A DNA stretch of 64,000 nucleotides from assembly GCF_034366625.1 (NCBI RefSeq), contig NZ_JAXMIH010000014.1:62001-126000 (forward strand), read 5' to 3'. Numbering within the stretch: position 1 is the first letter of the stretch; each line of letters starts with the position of its first letter. The notes below the pieces were generated by a model. It saw only the letters and a program-made list of their open reading frames with translations, did not search any database and was not told the origin of the DNA. Both the position numbers and the translations under genes were made by a program. Shown piece after piece: positions 48,742-56,764 of the stretch. This DNA is from Prosthecobacter sp. (GTDB lineage: Bacteria; Verrucomicrobiota; Verrucomicrobiia; Verrucomicrobiales; Verrucomicrobiaceae).

Positions 48742-49518
48742 TCAGTCTGCCTTGACCTCCAGATGAAGCGTGACGGGCTGCTGCATCGCTTCCGCCGCAC
48801 TCTTCGCCGCAGGTTCGTCAGGAAAAATCACCACAATCTCGCGAATGCCGCCTTGATCGCGCTCTTTCTGCTCTTTGAGCACCCACTGCTGGACAAACTT
48901 CGCCACTGACTGACGCGCAGCCTCGCGCACGTGCCTGATCTTGCCCGGCGTCGCGGCACGCCGTTCCAGGATCGACGTCAATCCTTTCTCCAACTCGGCC
49001 AGATTCGCCTCTGCATTAAAGCGCAGCCAGCCCGCCTCGGATTTTTTCTCCATCGTCTCCGTGCGAATCGCAGGCGGCAGAGATGGACGGATGGCAGGCG
49101 CAATCACCACACAGCGCCCATCCTGTACATTCAGGCTCCAGTCGTCCGACAGCTTCAGATGGTAGCGATAAACCACCATCGCACGAATTTCCGACACCGT
49201 GGTGCCGAGGTAAACCAGTTCATTGAACAACGACTTGGTGTCGAACTTCGTCACCATCTCCTCGGTGTCCACCGTGGCCAGTTCCAGCACATCTCCATTC
49301 GTCGAGACGATGCGTTTCACGTTCTCGCGAAACACCTCGGTGATGGTCTGTTTTTGAAAGTGCTCCGCCAGCCACTTCATGCCAAACCCGGAGTCCACGA
49401 CCTTCCAGGCCACGATGCCTCCAATGATCAGCACCGCTAGCAACGTCAGCGTCAGCAAAGCAAAACATCCCGGCCCGCGACGCGGAGCGGAAGTGGGGGC
49501 GGCATTCGGTTCAGACAT
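48742..49518 (-). CDS. Single-pass membrane protein, DUF4230-like
   Basis: Encodes 258 aa from the ATG at 49518 (MSEPNAAPTSAPRRGPGCF); the open frame further upstream is antisense to the DUF2167 gene. One transmembrane helix lies near residues 19-41 (FALLTLTLLAVLIIGGIVAW). The rest is extracytoplasmic with ELATVDTEEMVTKFD, YLGTTVSEIRAMVVYRYHL and LNVQDGRCVVIAPAIRPSLP, which resembles the DUF4230 arrangement of strands before a long C-terminal helix. The function of that family is unknown. It is divergent from the DUF2167 gene by 120 nt. The family label is tentative. Confidence 0.7.
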   Translation of the reverse strand: MSEPNAAPTSAPRRGPGCFALLTLTLLAVLIIGGIVAWKVVDSGFGMKWLAEHFQKQTITEVFRENVKRIVSTNGDVLELATVDTEEMVTKFDTKSLFNELVYLGTTVSEIRAMVVYRYHLKLSDDWSLNVQDGRCVVIAPAIRPSLPPAIRTETMEKKSEAGWLRFNAEANLAELEKGLTSILERRAATPGKIRHVREAARQSVAKFVQQWVLKEQKERDQGGIREIVVIFPDEPAAKSAAEAMQQPVTLHLEVKAD

Positions 49519-49638
49519 GCGGTGCGGGTAAACTTGATGACATGCGAACATGCCGCGTCCCTTTCCTGCTGCCAAACACGAATCTGCTGAAAACCATGCC
49601 TTGACGTTCGCAGGCTGCCCCCGCCAGATTGGAGGCGC

Positions 49639-50550
49639 ATGAAGCGCCCACTTATCCCGCACGTTGTCCTGCTGGCCTGCCTGGCAGTTTTTTCCGATCT
49701 CCACGCCCAACAACCTGCCGAGCAGGCCATGAGCGAAGAGGACAAAAAACTGCTCTCCGAAATGGAGAAAGTCGGCTGGGTTCGGGAGGGCACGGGAGAT
49801 CTCGGCGGCATGGCCAAAATCGCGATTCCGAAGGGCTACCGCTTCACGCACGGAAGCGCCACCAGCAAGGTGTTGGAATTGTTTGGCAACCTGCCGATGT
49901 CTTCCGCCTCCGGCATGCTCACCACCGAGGGATTCGGCCCGTGGATCATCTTCAGCTATGACGACTCCGGTCACGTGAAGGACGATGAGAAAGACAAGAT
50001 CGACGCCGATGCCCTGCTGCAAACCAAGCGCGAGCAGGTGGCCGAATCCAACAAGGTCCGTAAAGAACGCGGCCTCACTGAACTCGCCCTCGAAGGCTGG
50101 GCCATCCCGCCACGCTACAACGACAAGACCCACACTCTGGAATGGGCCCTTCAGGTCAGAAGCTTGAAGTCGGGCGGCGTCTCCATCAATTATGAAACAC
50201 GTCTGCTCGGCAGAACGGGTGTCATGGAAGTCCAATTGGTCTGCGCTCCGGAGGAATTGCAGCCCCTTCTCAATGAGTTCCAGCAGACCATGGGCGGCTT
50301 TAGTTATGTGGAAGGCCAGCGTTACGCCGAGTTCCGCGAGGGCGACAAGGTCGCGCAATACGGCCTCACCGCCCTCATCGCCGGCACCGGAGCCTTTGCG
50401 GCGGCCAAGATGGGCCTGTTTGCGAAGCTCGGCGCGTTCTTCGCCAAACTCGGCAAGGCCGCCATCCTGGTCGTCATCGCCGTGCTCGCCGGTTTGAAGA
50501 AACTGCTCGGCAAGCTCTTCGGCGCGCGCCAGCAGCCGCCCGGAGTCTAG
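49639..50550 (+). CDS. DUF2167 domain membrane protein
   Basis: Encodes 303 aa. The signal peptide is MKRPLIPHVVLLACLAVFSDLHAQ. The domain carries DUF2167 features: IAIPKGYRFTHG, GMLTTEGFGPWIIFSYDDSG, GHVKDDEKDKIDADALL, GWAIPPRYNDKTHTLEWAL, INYETRLLGRTGVM and ALIAGTGAFAAAKMG. The C-terminus has a hydrophobic segment (KAAILVVIAVLAGLKKLLG). The role of the family is not established. The next gene begins 3 nt after the stop, so the two are almost certainly co-transcribed and translationally linked. Confidence 0.9.
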   Translation: MKRPLIPHVVLLACLAVFSDLHAQQPAEQAMSEEDKKLLSEMEKVGWVREGTGDLGGMAKIAIPKGYRFTHGSATSKVLELFGNLPMSSASGMLTTEGFGPWIIFSYDDSGHVKDDEKDKIDADALLQTKREQVAESNKVRKERGLTELALEGWAIPPRYNDKTHTLEWALQVRSLKSGGVSINYETRLLGRTGVMEVQLVCAPEELQPLLNEFQQTMGGFSYVEGQRYAEFREGDKVAQYGLTALIAGTGAFAAAKMGLFAKLGAFFAKLGKAAILVVIAVLAGLKKLLGKLFGARQQPPGV

Positions 50551-50553
50551 CGC

Positions 50554-51630
50554 ATGACCGACGGCCAGACGCTCTTCGCAGTCTTCGCGCTGCTCTATCT
50601 CATCGAATGCCTGCGCCTCATGCCATCCACCGCATGGATGGCCGCAGGCTCGGTCAAATCACGTTGGAGCACGATCCGTCCCTGGATGCGGTTTCAAATC
50701 GCAGGCGGCTCCCCGTTGCTGCTTTCCGCATGGCCGCCGCTGCAAGCCCACACCCTCGCACTGCCTTGGTTGTTCATTCCCGAACACGAGGTGCTGCGTG
50801 TACGGCTCACCGACCGCATGATCGTGAACATCTCCTGGGAAAAACTGGCCCTGCGTGTTGAGGAAGCCACGCTCCACCTCGATTCCGCCACCAGCGTGCG
50901 TCTGGCCTCGTCTGCACAGGCACAAACCTGGCTGCAACGTCTTGCCGAATGGCGGGATCTGGCTCCTGAGAAACGCCGCGATGCCTTTCTCCAGCACGCA
51001 CGTGCCTCACTCGACACCCAAGCAGCAAAGCAGACCGCCGCTGAAGCGGCCAAACGCACTCGTTCATTGCGAAGACTCGCCACCCTCCACTTCATCTGGT
51101 GCTTCGGCGTCATCAGCGTGATTTATCATCGGTTTGGCGACAGCCTGCTGGTACTCGGCGGCGCCGCGGTCCTGCTGGTGCTGCAAATCATCCAGTCCTG
51201 GCTCTTCCTGTGCACCACACGCCAGATGAAAGCCCTCATTCCGTACCGTCGCTGGCGTGCGCTCGGCATCGCGTTTCTGCCGCAACTTGCCATGCGCGCA
51301 GCGGATGTCGTGAGCCTCGCCACCAACCATGAACCGCCGCATCCACTCGCCTGGCGTGTTTTGTTGGATGAAAAATTCTGGCTTCAAACCGCGCGTCAGT
51401 TCTGGCGCGAAGCACGCTACGTTCCCGGCTGGTCGCACAATGATTCCATGCCGCCTGAAGCCGAGGCGCTGCAAACCTTCTTCCGTCACGAAAACATCGC
51501 CGAAGCCGATTACGATCCTCCCTCCGCCGCGAAACTGCCCGTGTGCCCGCGCTGCGGAGCCGAATTTCAGACTGGCATCGCGACCTGCAAAGACTGCGGT
51601 GGCGTGGAACTACGAAACCCGGCTGCCTGA
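50554..51630 (+). CDS. Membrane protein with C-terminal zinc ribbon (hypothetical)
   Basis: Encodes 358 aa, starting 3 nt after the DUF2167 gene stop. Hydrophobic segments lie near residues 5-20 (LFAVFALLYLIECLRL) and 175-225 (LHFIWCFGVISVIYH, LLVLGGAAVLLVLQIIQSWLFL). The intervening soluble part is Ala/Arg-rich and probably helical. The C-terminus is a zinc ribbon, CPRCGAEFQTGIATCKDCGG, with two CxxC pairs. No enzyme motif is recognised. Context suggests it works with the DUF2167 protein at the membrane (inference). Confidence 0.82.
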   Translation: MTDGQTLFAVFALLYLIECLRLMPSTAWMAAGSVKSRWSTIRPWMRFQIAGGSPLLLSAWPPLQAHTLALPWLFIPEHEVLRVRLTDRMIVNISWEKLALRVEEATLHLDSATSVRLASSAQAQTWLQRLAEWRDLAPEKRRDAFLQHARASLDTQAAKQTAAEAAKRTRSLRRLATLHFIWCFGVISVIYHRFGDSLLVLGGAAVLLVLQIIQSWLFLCTTRQMKALIPYRRWRALGIAFLPQLAMRAADVVSLATNHEPPHPLAWRVLLDEKFWLQTARQFWREARYVPGWSHNDSMPPEAEALQTFFRHENIAEADYDPPSAAKLPVCPRCGAEFQTGIATCKDCGGVELRNPAA

Positions 51631-51637
51631 GCTGATT

Positions 51638-52609
51638 TCAATTTGGAACGTGGCGCAGCATCCACTCGACCATCTCGGCATAGATCGGAAAGTCGGTGAT
51701 CAACACGTTGTCGTGATCGGCTCCGGGGATTTCAATCCAGCGTTTTTCGATGCTTGATGGCAGTGCAGCATAGAGACGGCGGCCACATTCGATGGGAATC
51801 ACGTGATCCGTCGTGCCATGGGCGATCAGAGTCGGGCAATGCAACGTGGGAACAAGTGCGATGGAGTTCGCGGTGTTGAGCAGCATGCCCGTTTTCCATG
51901 CAAACAGCCGGCCGGTGATGTTTTGCCAAACTGAGCCGCACATTTCGCCAACAAGACCCGACGCTTGATGCTGCACGACGTTTTCCAGCATATCGAACGT
52001 CGAAACCAATACGGCGGCACGCCACGGCGCATCCTTGTTGGAAGCAGCGCGAATGCTGACGGCTCCGCCCATCGAAATGCCCATGATCCCTGCCGGTGTT
52101 GCCTCAAAACCAAACTCCGCCGCCGCTCTCTGCAGCGCCATCGCCGGGAGGTGCGACTCCTTCACGCCATAGCAGGCGATCTGTCCCGGATGATCGCCAT
52201 GCGCAGGCAGATCGAGCAGGATGCAGCGGAAGCCAACGGAACAGAATCGTTCCGCGATGAGCAGGTAGTCCTCTTTCCGACCACGGCGCCCATGTACGAG
52301 CACGAGATTGCCAATGATGCTGCCCGAGGGGGGCAGTGTGATGTTTTTTCTCAGCAACTGCTCACGCACTGCCTGACCTCGCTTGCCCAGCACTCCAGAT
52401 GGAGCGGGCTCGCACACGATGACGGGCGTGTTGTCGGCACAGGTGAAAAATTTCAACACCACGCCATGCGCCGATGAATCAGCGAGAAATTCATGATGGA
52501 AGTCCTGCAACGGCCTGCGGGACGGATGCGCGAGCTGGTCGGCAGCCCACCAAATAGCCGCAAGCGGCAGCAACACGAGAATGCCGGTGATGATATAACG
52601 TCTTTTCAC
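51638..52609 (-). CDS. Membrane-anchored alpha/beta hydrolase
   Basis: Encodes 323 aa. An N-terminal anchor helix (YIITGILVLLPLAAIWWAADQL) is followed by an alpha/beta hydrolase fold. LVLVHGRRGRKEDY is the oxyanion HG motif. GISMGG places the nucleophile at Ser179. Asp268 (AHGTTDHVIP) and His299 (GADHDN) complete the triad. CILLDLPAHGDHPG is typical of BAAT/BEM46-like serine hydrolases. The substrate is unknown, perhaps an ester or acyl group at the envelope. It converges on the zinc-ribbon gene (7 nt) and is divergent from the RlpA-like gene (62 nt). Confidence 0.9.
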   Translation of the reverse strand: MKRRYIITGILVLLPLAAIWWAADQLAHPSRRPLQDFHHEFLADSSAHGVVLKFFTCADNTPVIVCEPAPSGVLGKRGQAVREQLLRKNITLPPSGSIIGNLVLVHGRRGRKEDYLLIAERFCSVGFRCILLDLPAHGDHPGQIACYGVKESHLPAMALQRAAAEFGFEATPAGIMGISMGGAVSIRAASNKDAPWRAAVLVSTFDMLENVVQHQASGLVGEMCGSVWQNITGRLFAWKTGMLLNTANSIALVPTLHCPTLIAHGTTDHVIPIECGRRLYAALPSSIEKRWIEIPGADHDNVLITDFPIYAEMVEWMLRHVPN

Positions 52610-52671
52610 TGACGAATCATTGCCGGGATTGTGCCGCGTGCCAATCTGCTTATGCTCGACCGCAGCCGATC

Positions 52672-53238
52672 ATGAACATCCTTCTTCGATTCCTTGTCAT
52701 CGCGCTGCCGGTCCTGCTGGCAAACTGCGCCAAACCCGCGTACGAGGCGCGTGGACTCGCCTCCTACGTGGCGGATCACTATGCGGGGCATTACACCAGT
52801 TCCGGCGAGATTTACAATCCACAGGGCTGGACCGCCGCGCACAACTCGCTGCCCTTCGGCACGCAGGTGAAGGTGAAGAATCACTACAACGGCCGCACGG
52901 TGAACGTGACGGTGAACGACCGCTTCCCGTATTATCCGAACCGCGTCATCAACCTCTCCCGCGCCGCCGCCGAGTACATTCAGATCCCCTATCATCAGCT
53001 TGGTGATGTGACGGTGACGGCCAAGACGATTCCGGGCGGCACCGCACCAGCCGCCAGCTACGGCTCACCACCTCCAGCGGGCTACGGCGCACCGCCACCA
53101 TCTAACTACACTGCTCCACCGGCCGGTTACGGAGCGCCGCCACCCACAAATTATGGTGCTCCGCCACCCGGTTACGGCACCACCACCCCGCCCTCAGGCC
53201 TGCCACCGCCACCGGCTGGCTATCCAGGCGCCAGATAA
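52672..53238 (+). CDS. rlpA: RlpA-like double-psi beta-barrel lipoprotein with proline-rich tail
   Basis: Encodes 188 aa. The lipobox LANC makes Cys19 the lipidation site. The DPBB domain (about 28-112) has GLASYVADHYAGHYTSSGE, TAAHNSLPFGTQVKV, NGRTVNVTVNDR and RVINLSRAAAEYI. RlpA acts on peptidoglycan stripped of stem peptides; the conserved His (His57) and the Asp of VNDR (Asp83) are kept. The usual IDLS reads INLS (Asn94), and no SPOR domain follows. Instead the tail is a run of GYGAPPP-type repeats. Whether it is an active lytic transglycosylase is uncertain. Confidence 0.88.
   Translation: MNILLRFLVIALPVLLANCAKPAYEARGLASYVADHYAGHYTSSGEIYNPQGWTAAHNSLPFGTQVKVKNHYNGRTVNVTVNDRFPYYPNRVINLSRAAAEYIQIPYHQLGDVTVTAKTIPGGTAPAASYGSPPPAGYGAPPPSNYTAPPAGYGAPPPTNYGAPPPGYGTTTPPSGLPPPPAGYPGAR
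53050..53235 (+). repeat. Proline/glycine/tyrosine-rich repeats in the RlpA-like protein
   Basis: Imperfect repeats such as YGSPPPAG, YGAPPPSN, YTAPPAG, YGAPPPTN and YGAPPPG occupy the last about 60 residues. They would be extended and flexible, and may span or bind the cell wall in place of a SPOR domain. Confidence 0.85.
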
Positions 53239-53254
53239 CTTGGCTTAAAAAGGA

Positions 53255-53276
53255 GTGGCGTGAAATTTCCCGCCAC
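53255..53276. promoter_or_regulatory. Inverted repeat upstream of the ECF sigma gene
   Basis: GTGGCG-TGAAATTTCC-CGCCAC is a perfect 6-bp inverted repeat with a 10-nt centre, ending 32 nt before the ECF start codon. TGAAAT could be an ECF -35 element, with CGT (53285) or CGTC (53291) as a -10, but spacing is not standard. It may instead terminate the rlpA transcript. Confidence 0.35.
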
Positions 53277-53308
53277 ACTTCCATCGTGGCCGTCCATATC
53301 ATCAGCGT

Positions 53309-53884
53309 ATGCCACTTTCTCCCGATTCCGAGCCCCCTGCCGACGCCCAACTGGCCAGACGGGTCGAACAAGGGGATGACACAGCGTTCCGCAGGCTGAT
53401 GGAGCGACATGTGCAACGGCTGCGATCCTTTCTCGCGCTGCGCGCTCCCGTTCCTGACCTCATCGACGAGGTGGCGCACGATGCCTTTGTCTTCGCGTAT
53501 CAAAACCTGGGCGATTTCAACGAGGGCTCGATGCAGCCCTGGCTGCGCAGCATCGCACACAACCTGCTGCGCGACCGGCTGAAGGCCTATGCCCGGGAAT
53601 CCATCAAGCATGAGCGCTACTCCGAGATGGTGCGCTGGGAAATGGCACTGGAGGCTGCGGACAAGCCGGTGAGCGACGAATCGGATCACCTTGCCGCCTG
53701 CATCGAAAAATTGCGGCATCACCAGCGCACCGTTTTGGACCTGCGCTATGAAGCACAGCTCAGCAGCGAGGAGATCGCCAAACGCACCGGACGCAGCACG
53801 CTGGCGGTGCGCACGCTGCTGATGCGCGTGCGCCAGCAACTGCGCAAGTGCATCGAATCCCAACTCCAGCAAACCCCGGCATGA
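53309..53884 (+). CDS. ECF-type RNA polymerase sigma factor (Rhodopirellula/Verrucomicrobium family)
   Basis: Encodes 191 aa with sigma region 2 near 16-95 (DDTAFRRLMERHVQRLRSFL, DEVAHDAFVFAYQNLGDF, PWLRSIAHNLLRDRLK) and region 4 near 125-185 (LRHHQRTVLDLRYEAQLSSE, EIAKRTGRSTLAVRTLLMRV). There is no sigma-3 or region 1, as in ECF factors. The stop codon overlaps the ATG of the next gene by 4 nt (ATGA at 53881-53884), implying translational coupling. The next protein starts with an anti-sigma-like part, so this is probably a sigma/anti-sigma pair that controls its own cassette (inference). Confidence 0.93.
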   Translation: MPLSPDSEPPADAQLARRVEQGDDTAFRRLMERHVQRLRSFLALRAPVPDLIDEVAHDAFVFAYQNLGDFNEGSMQPWLRSIAHNLLRDRLKAYARESIKHERYSEMVRWEMALEAADKPVSDESDHLAACIEKLRHHQRTVLDLRYEAQLSSEEIAKRTGRSTLAVRTLLMRVRQQLRKCIESQLQQTPA

Positions 53885-56754
53885 AAGACGACGAAGCCAT
53901 CGACAAGGCCCTGGAGGGAGTTCTTTCCAATGAAGAATGGCAGGCGCTGATGAGCGATCCTGAGACGCTCAAGGAACTGGAGCAACAACTCGGCATGGAC
54001 GCGCTTCTGCGCGTAGCTCTTGAGAAGACCGGCACGCCGGAAGCGCTGACAGAAGCCATCGAAGCCAGCGTGGGCGTGTCACCCGTCGAAGATCTCATGT
54101 TCAGCATCGAAGCGGCGACGACTGGCACGCGCAAACGGCGGCGCTGGTTCACTTCATTGCCGCGCTGGACGACAGCCGCCGCAGCGGTGCTCATCGGATT
54201 CATCAGCGGCAGTTTCGCGTGGCCGGATGTGTTTCTGTGGCTCGATCTCGGCCCCACCGTCGCCCAGCGCACCGGCAAACGCGTGATCCTGCACGGCCAC
54301 ATCATCGCCGAGCCGCCGAAGCCCGCCCCAGTCATCACCTTCTCATTCCCATCGCCCAAACCGGCCCCGACAGCACCAGCGACCACCGAAACGCCCAAGT
54401 CGGAGCCAGTTGCGCAAGTGGTGGCAGCTCCATCACCAGCTCCGGCACCCATGGCGGCGGTGCCAAAGCCAGAACCCGAAAAGAAGCCCGCTGCCCCGCC
54501 CTCCACACCCGCGATGGCGCAATCCACGTTGCCGCCGCCGATGAATCTAGCGTCAAAACCCCCGGGCGACATGACACTGGTCATTCCCGACGCCTCCACG
54601 AAAGTCGATTTCGAAAAACATGTGCTGCCGATCCTCGAACGTTCCTGTTTCGAATGCCACAGCGGCAAACTGAAGAAGCCCAAAGGCGGCATTCGCTTCG
54701 ACGACCTCGAATTGATCCGCGAAAAAAGCCGCTCGGACAATCTCGTGCTGCCGCACAAGCCGGACAAAAGCACGCTGGTGAAATCCATCTCCCTCAAGAA
54801 GGACGATGACGATCTCATGCCGCCGCCGAACGAGAGCAAGCCGCTCAGCGCGGACGAGATCGCCCTCATCCGCCGCTGGGTCGATGAAGGCGCGAATTTC
54901 GGCTACTGGACCTCGATGCGCGCGAAAGAAGTCATCATCTCGACGCAAAACGAGGCGGTGGATGTTTCCAAACTGCAGGCCGTCGCCGCGCGCATTGATC
55001 AACTTATCGAAGCCGACCTGACCAAGCACGCGCAGGAACCGCGACCACTCGCCAACGATGCCACCTGGCTGCGCCGCGTTTATCTCGATCTCGTCGGCCG
55101 CATTCCCAGCGGTGATGAGACGAAGCGCTTCTTCACCGCGAAGGAACCCGACAAGCGCGCCCGCCTGATCAACGAATTGCTCGTCTCCAACGGCCACGTC
55201 AGCCACATGTTCAACTACTGGTGCGATCTGCTGCGTGCGAAGGACGATCTCGCCGAGGGCGTGCAGGGAGATTTTTATCTCGCATGGATCAAACAGAGCG
55301 TCCGCGACAACAAACCCTTCGACGAATGGACACGCGAACTGCTCAGTCCCGAAGGCTACGGCTGGCGAGCGCCTGCGGCGGGTTATTACCTGCGCGATGG
55401 CGAAAACCGCGCCGCGAACATCGAGAGCACCGCCACGCTCTTTCTCGGCACACAAATCTCCTGCGCGCAGTGTCACGATCATCCCTACAGCCGCTGGACG
55501 CGGAAAGATTACCATCAATTCCTCGCCTGGACCTCCGGCATCAAGACCGCCTCGAAAGAGGATGCCGTCGGCACCGTCGAAGCCGAAAAAATCCGTGAAG
55601 CCGCGGAACGTTACGACCGGCTGGCGATGGCCGGCATGAGCTATGAGCGCAAACAGAAGTATGAACGCATCAAGGAAGCGCTGCTGGCCCTCCAGCGCGC
55701 GGCAGGTGGCGCAGGCATCGTGAATGACGAAGGCAGTCCCGCGATGCTGCCAGATGATTACCAATACCCAGATGGCAAGCCCGGCGATGCCATTCCCGCT
55801 GCCGTGCTGTATGGCGAACCACCCCCTGCGACCGCCCGACCGGCGGAAACACTGGCCGCGTGGGTCACTTCACCGCAAAACACGCGCTTCAGCCTCACAC
55901 TCGCGAATCGTCTCTGGGCCAAACTTTTCGGCCTGCCCTTCGCCGGACGCGTCGATCAGGTGCGTGAGATTGCCGACTGCGCGAATCCCGACCTCGCGCA
56001 GTACCTCGCTCATGTCGTGCGCGAGGCGAAATACGACGTGCGGCAGATTCTGCGCATCCTCTGCCTCACCCGCGCCTACCAGCGCGAGGCAGGACTGCCG
56101 CCAGTGGATAGCGAAGTCATTTACCGCTTCCCCGGTCCCGTCGTGCGGCGTTTGAGCGCCGAGCAGGTGTGGGACTCGATGATGGCGCTCGCGGTCAAAG
56201 ATCTCGATGTGAAGCTGAACTTCGATCCTCCCGGCGTCGCCGCGCTCGAATCCGCCGTCGGAGCCAAAAAAACCAGCGATGTCACCGGCGTGGCACGCAA
56301 GATGGCCGGCGAGGAGGAGCGCGAGATGAAAGCGGACCAGCGCCGCGCACGGCTGCGCAAAGAAATGGCGAAGGAATTCGCCGGTGGCGGACTGGAGCGT
56401 GCCTCCGAGCTGCCGCAGCCCGCGCCGGACGGTCATTTCCTGCGCATGTTCGGCCAGGGCAATCGTGATTTCATCGGCGACGCGTGGAGCGCCTCCACTG
56501 TGCCGCAGGCGCTGCTCATGCTGAACAGCGACTTCTTCGATCACGTCGCACGTTCCGGCAGCCCGCTTGCTGACAACCTGCGCGGCCTCAACAACATTCG
56601 CGAAGCCGCCCGTGGCGCCTTTCTCGCCGTGCTCACACGCGAACCGACGCAGGAGGAGCTCGACGCGTGTCAGGAAACGCTCGGCGACACCCGCAACGCC
56701 AAGGCCCTCGCACGCATGCTGCTCTCCACCGCCGAATTCATGTTTCAAAAATAA
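53881..56754 (+). CDS. Anti-sigma-like N-terminus fused to PSCyt1-DUF1549(PSCyt2)-DUF1553(PSD1)
   Basis: Encodes 957 aa from the ATG overlapping the sigma stop. Residues 1-80 are acidic and helical (KDDEAIDKALEGVLSNEEWQ), followed by a membrane helix about 95-118 (TAAAAVLIGFISGSFAW) and a Pro/Ala-rich linker to about 230, like an anti-sigma or regulator membrane part. PSCyt1 has a heme-type motif CFECH (Cys256, Cys259, His260). DUF1549 begins near 378 (WLRRVYLDLVGRIPSGDE) and contains a second CxxCH, CAQCH (528-532, followed by DHPYSRW). DUF1553 begins near 657 (WVTSPQNTRFSLTLANRLWA). The family is thought to be extracytoplasmic and is tied to DUF1501 partners; biochemical role unknown. The DUF1501 gene follows 10 nt later. 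Confidence 0.92.
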   Translation: MKDDEAIDKALEGVLSNEEWQALMSDPETLKELEQQLGMDALLRVALEKTGTPEALTEAIEASVGVSPVEDLMFSIEAATTGTRKRRRWFTSLPRWTTAAAAVLIGFISGSFAWPDVFLWLDLGPTVAQRTGKRVILHGHIIAEPPKPAPVITFSFPSPKPAPTAPATTETPKSEPVAQVVAAPSPAPAPMAAVPKPEPEKKPAAPPSTPAMAQSTLPPPMNLASKPPGDMTLVIPDASTKVDFEKHVLPILERSCFECHSGKLKKPKGGIRFDDLELIREKSRSDNLVLPHKPDKSTLVKSISLKKDDDDLMPPPNESKPLSADEIALIRRWVDEGANFGYWTSMRAKEVIISTQNEAVDVSKLQAVAARIDQLIEADLTKHAQEPRPLANDATWLRRVYLDLVGRIPSGDETKRFFTAKEPDKRARLINELLVSNGHVSHMFNYWCDLLRAKDDLAEGVQGDFYLAWIKQSVRDNKPFDEWTRELLSPEGYGWRAPAAGYYLRDGENRAANIESTATLFLGTQISCAQCHDHPYSRWTRKDYHQFLAWTSGIKTASKEDAVGTVEAEKIREAAERYDRLAMAGMSYERKQKYERIKEALLALQRAAGGAGIVNDEGSPAMLPDDYQYPDGKPGDAIPAAVLYGEPPPATARPAETLAAWVTSPQNTRFSLTLANRLWAKLFGLPFAGRVDQVREIADCANPDLAQYLAHVVREAKYDVRQILRILCLTRAYQREAGLPPVDSEVIYRFPGPVVRRLSAEQVWDSMMALAVKDLDVKLNFDPPGVAALESAVGAKKTSDVTGVARKMAGEEEREMKADQRRARLRKEMAKEFAGGGLERASELPQPAPDGHFLRMFGQGNRDFIGDAWSASTVPQALLMLNSDFFDHVARSGSPLADNLRGLNNIREAARGAFLAVLTREPTQEELDACQETLGDTRNAKALARMLLSTAEFMFQK

Positions 56755-56764
56755 CCGCCCCCCC

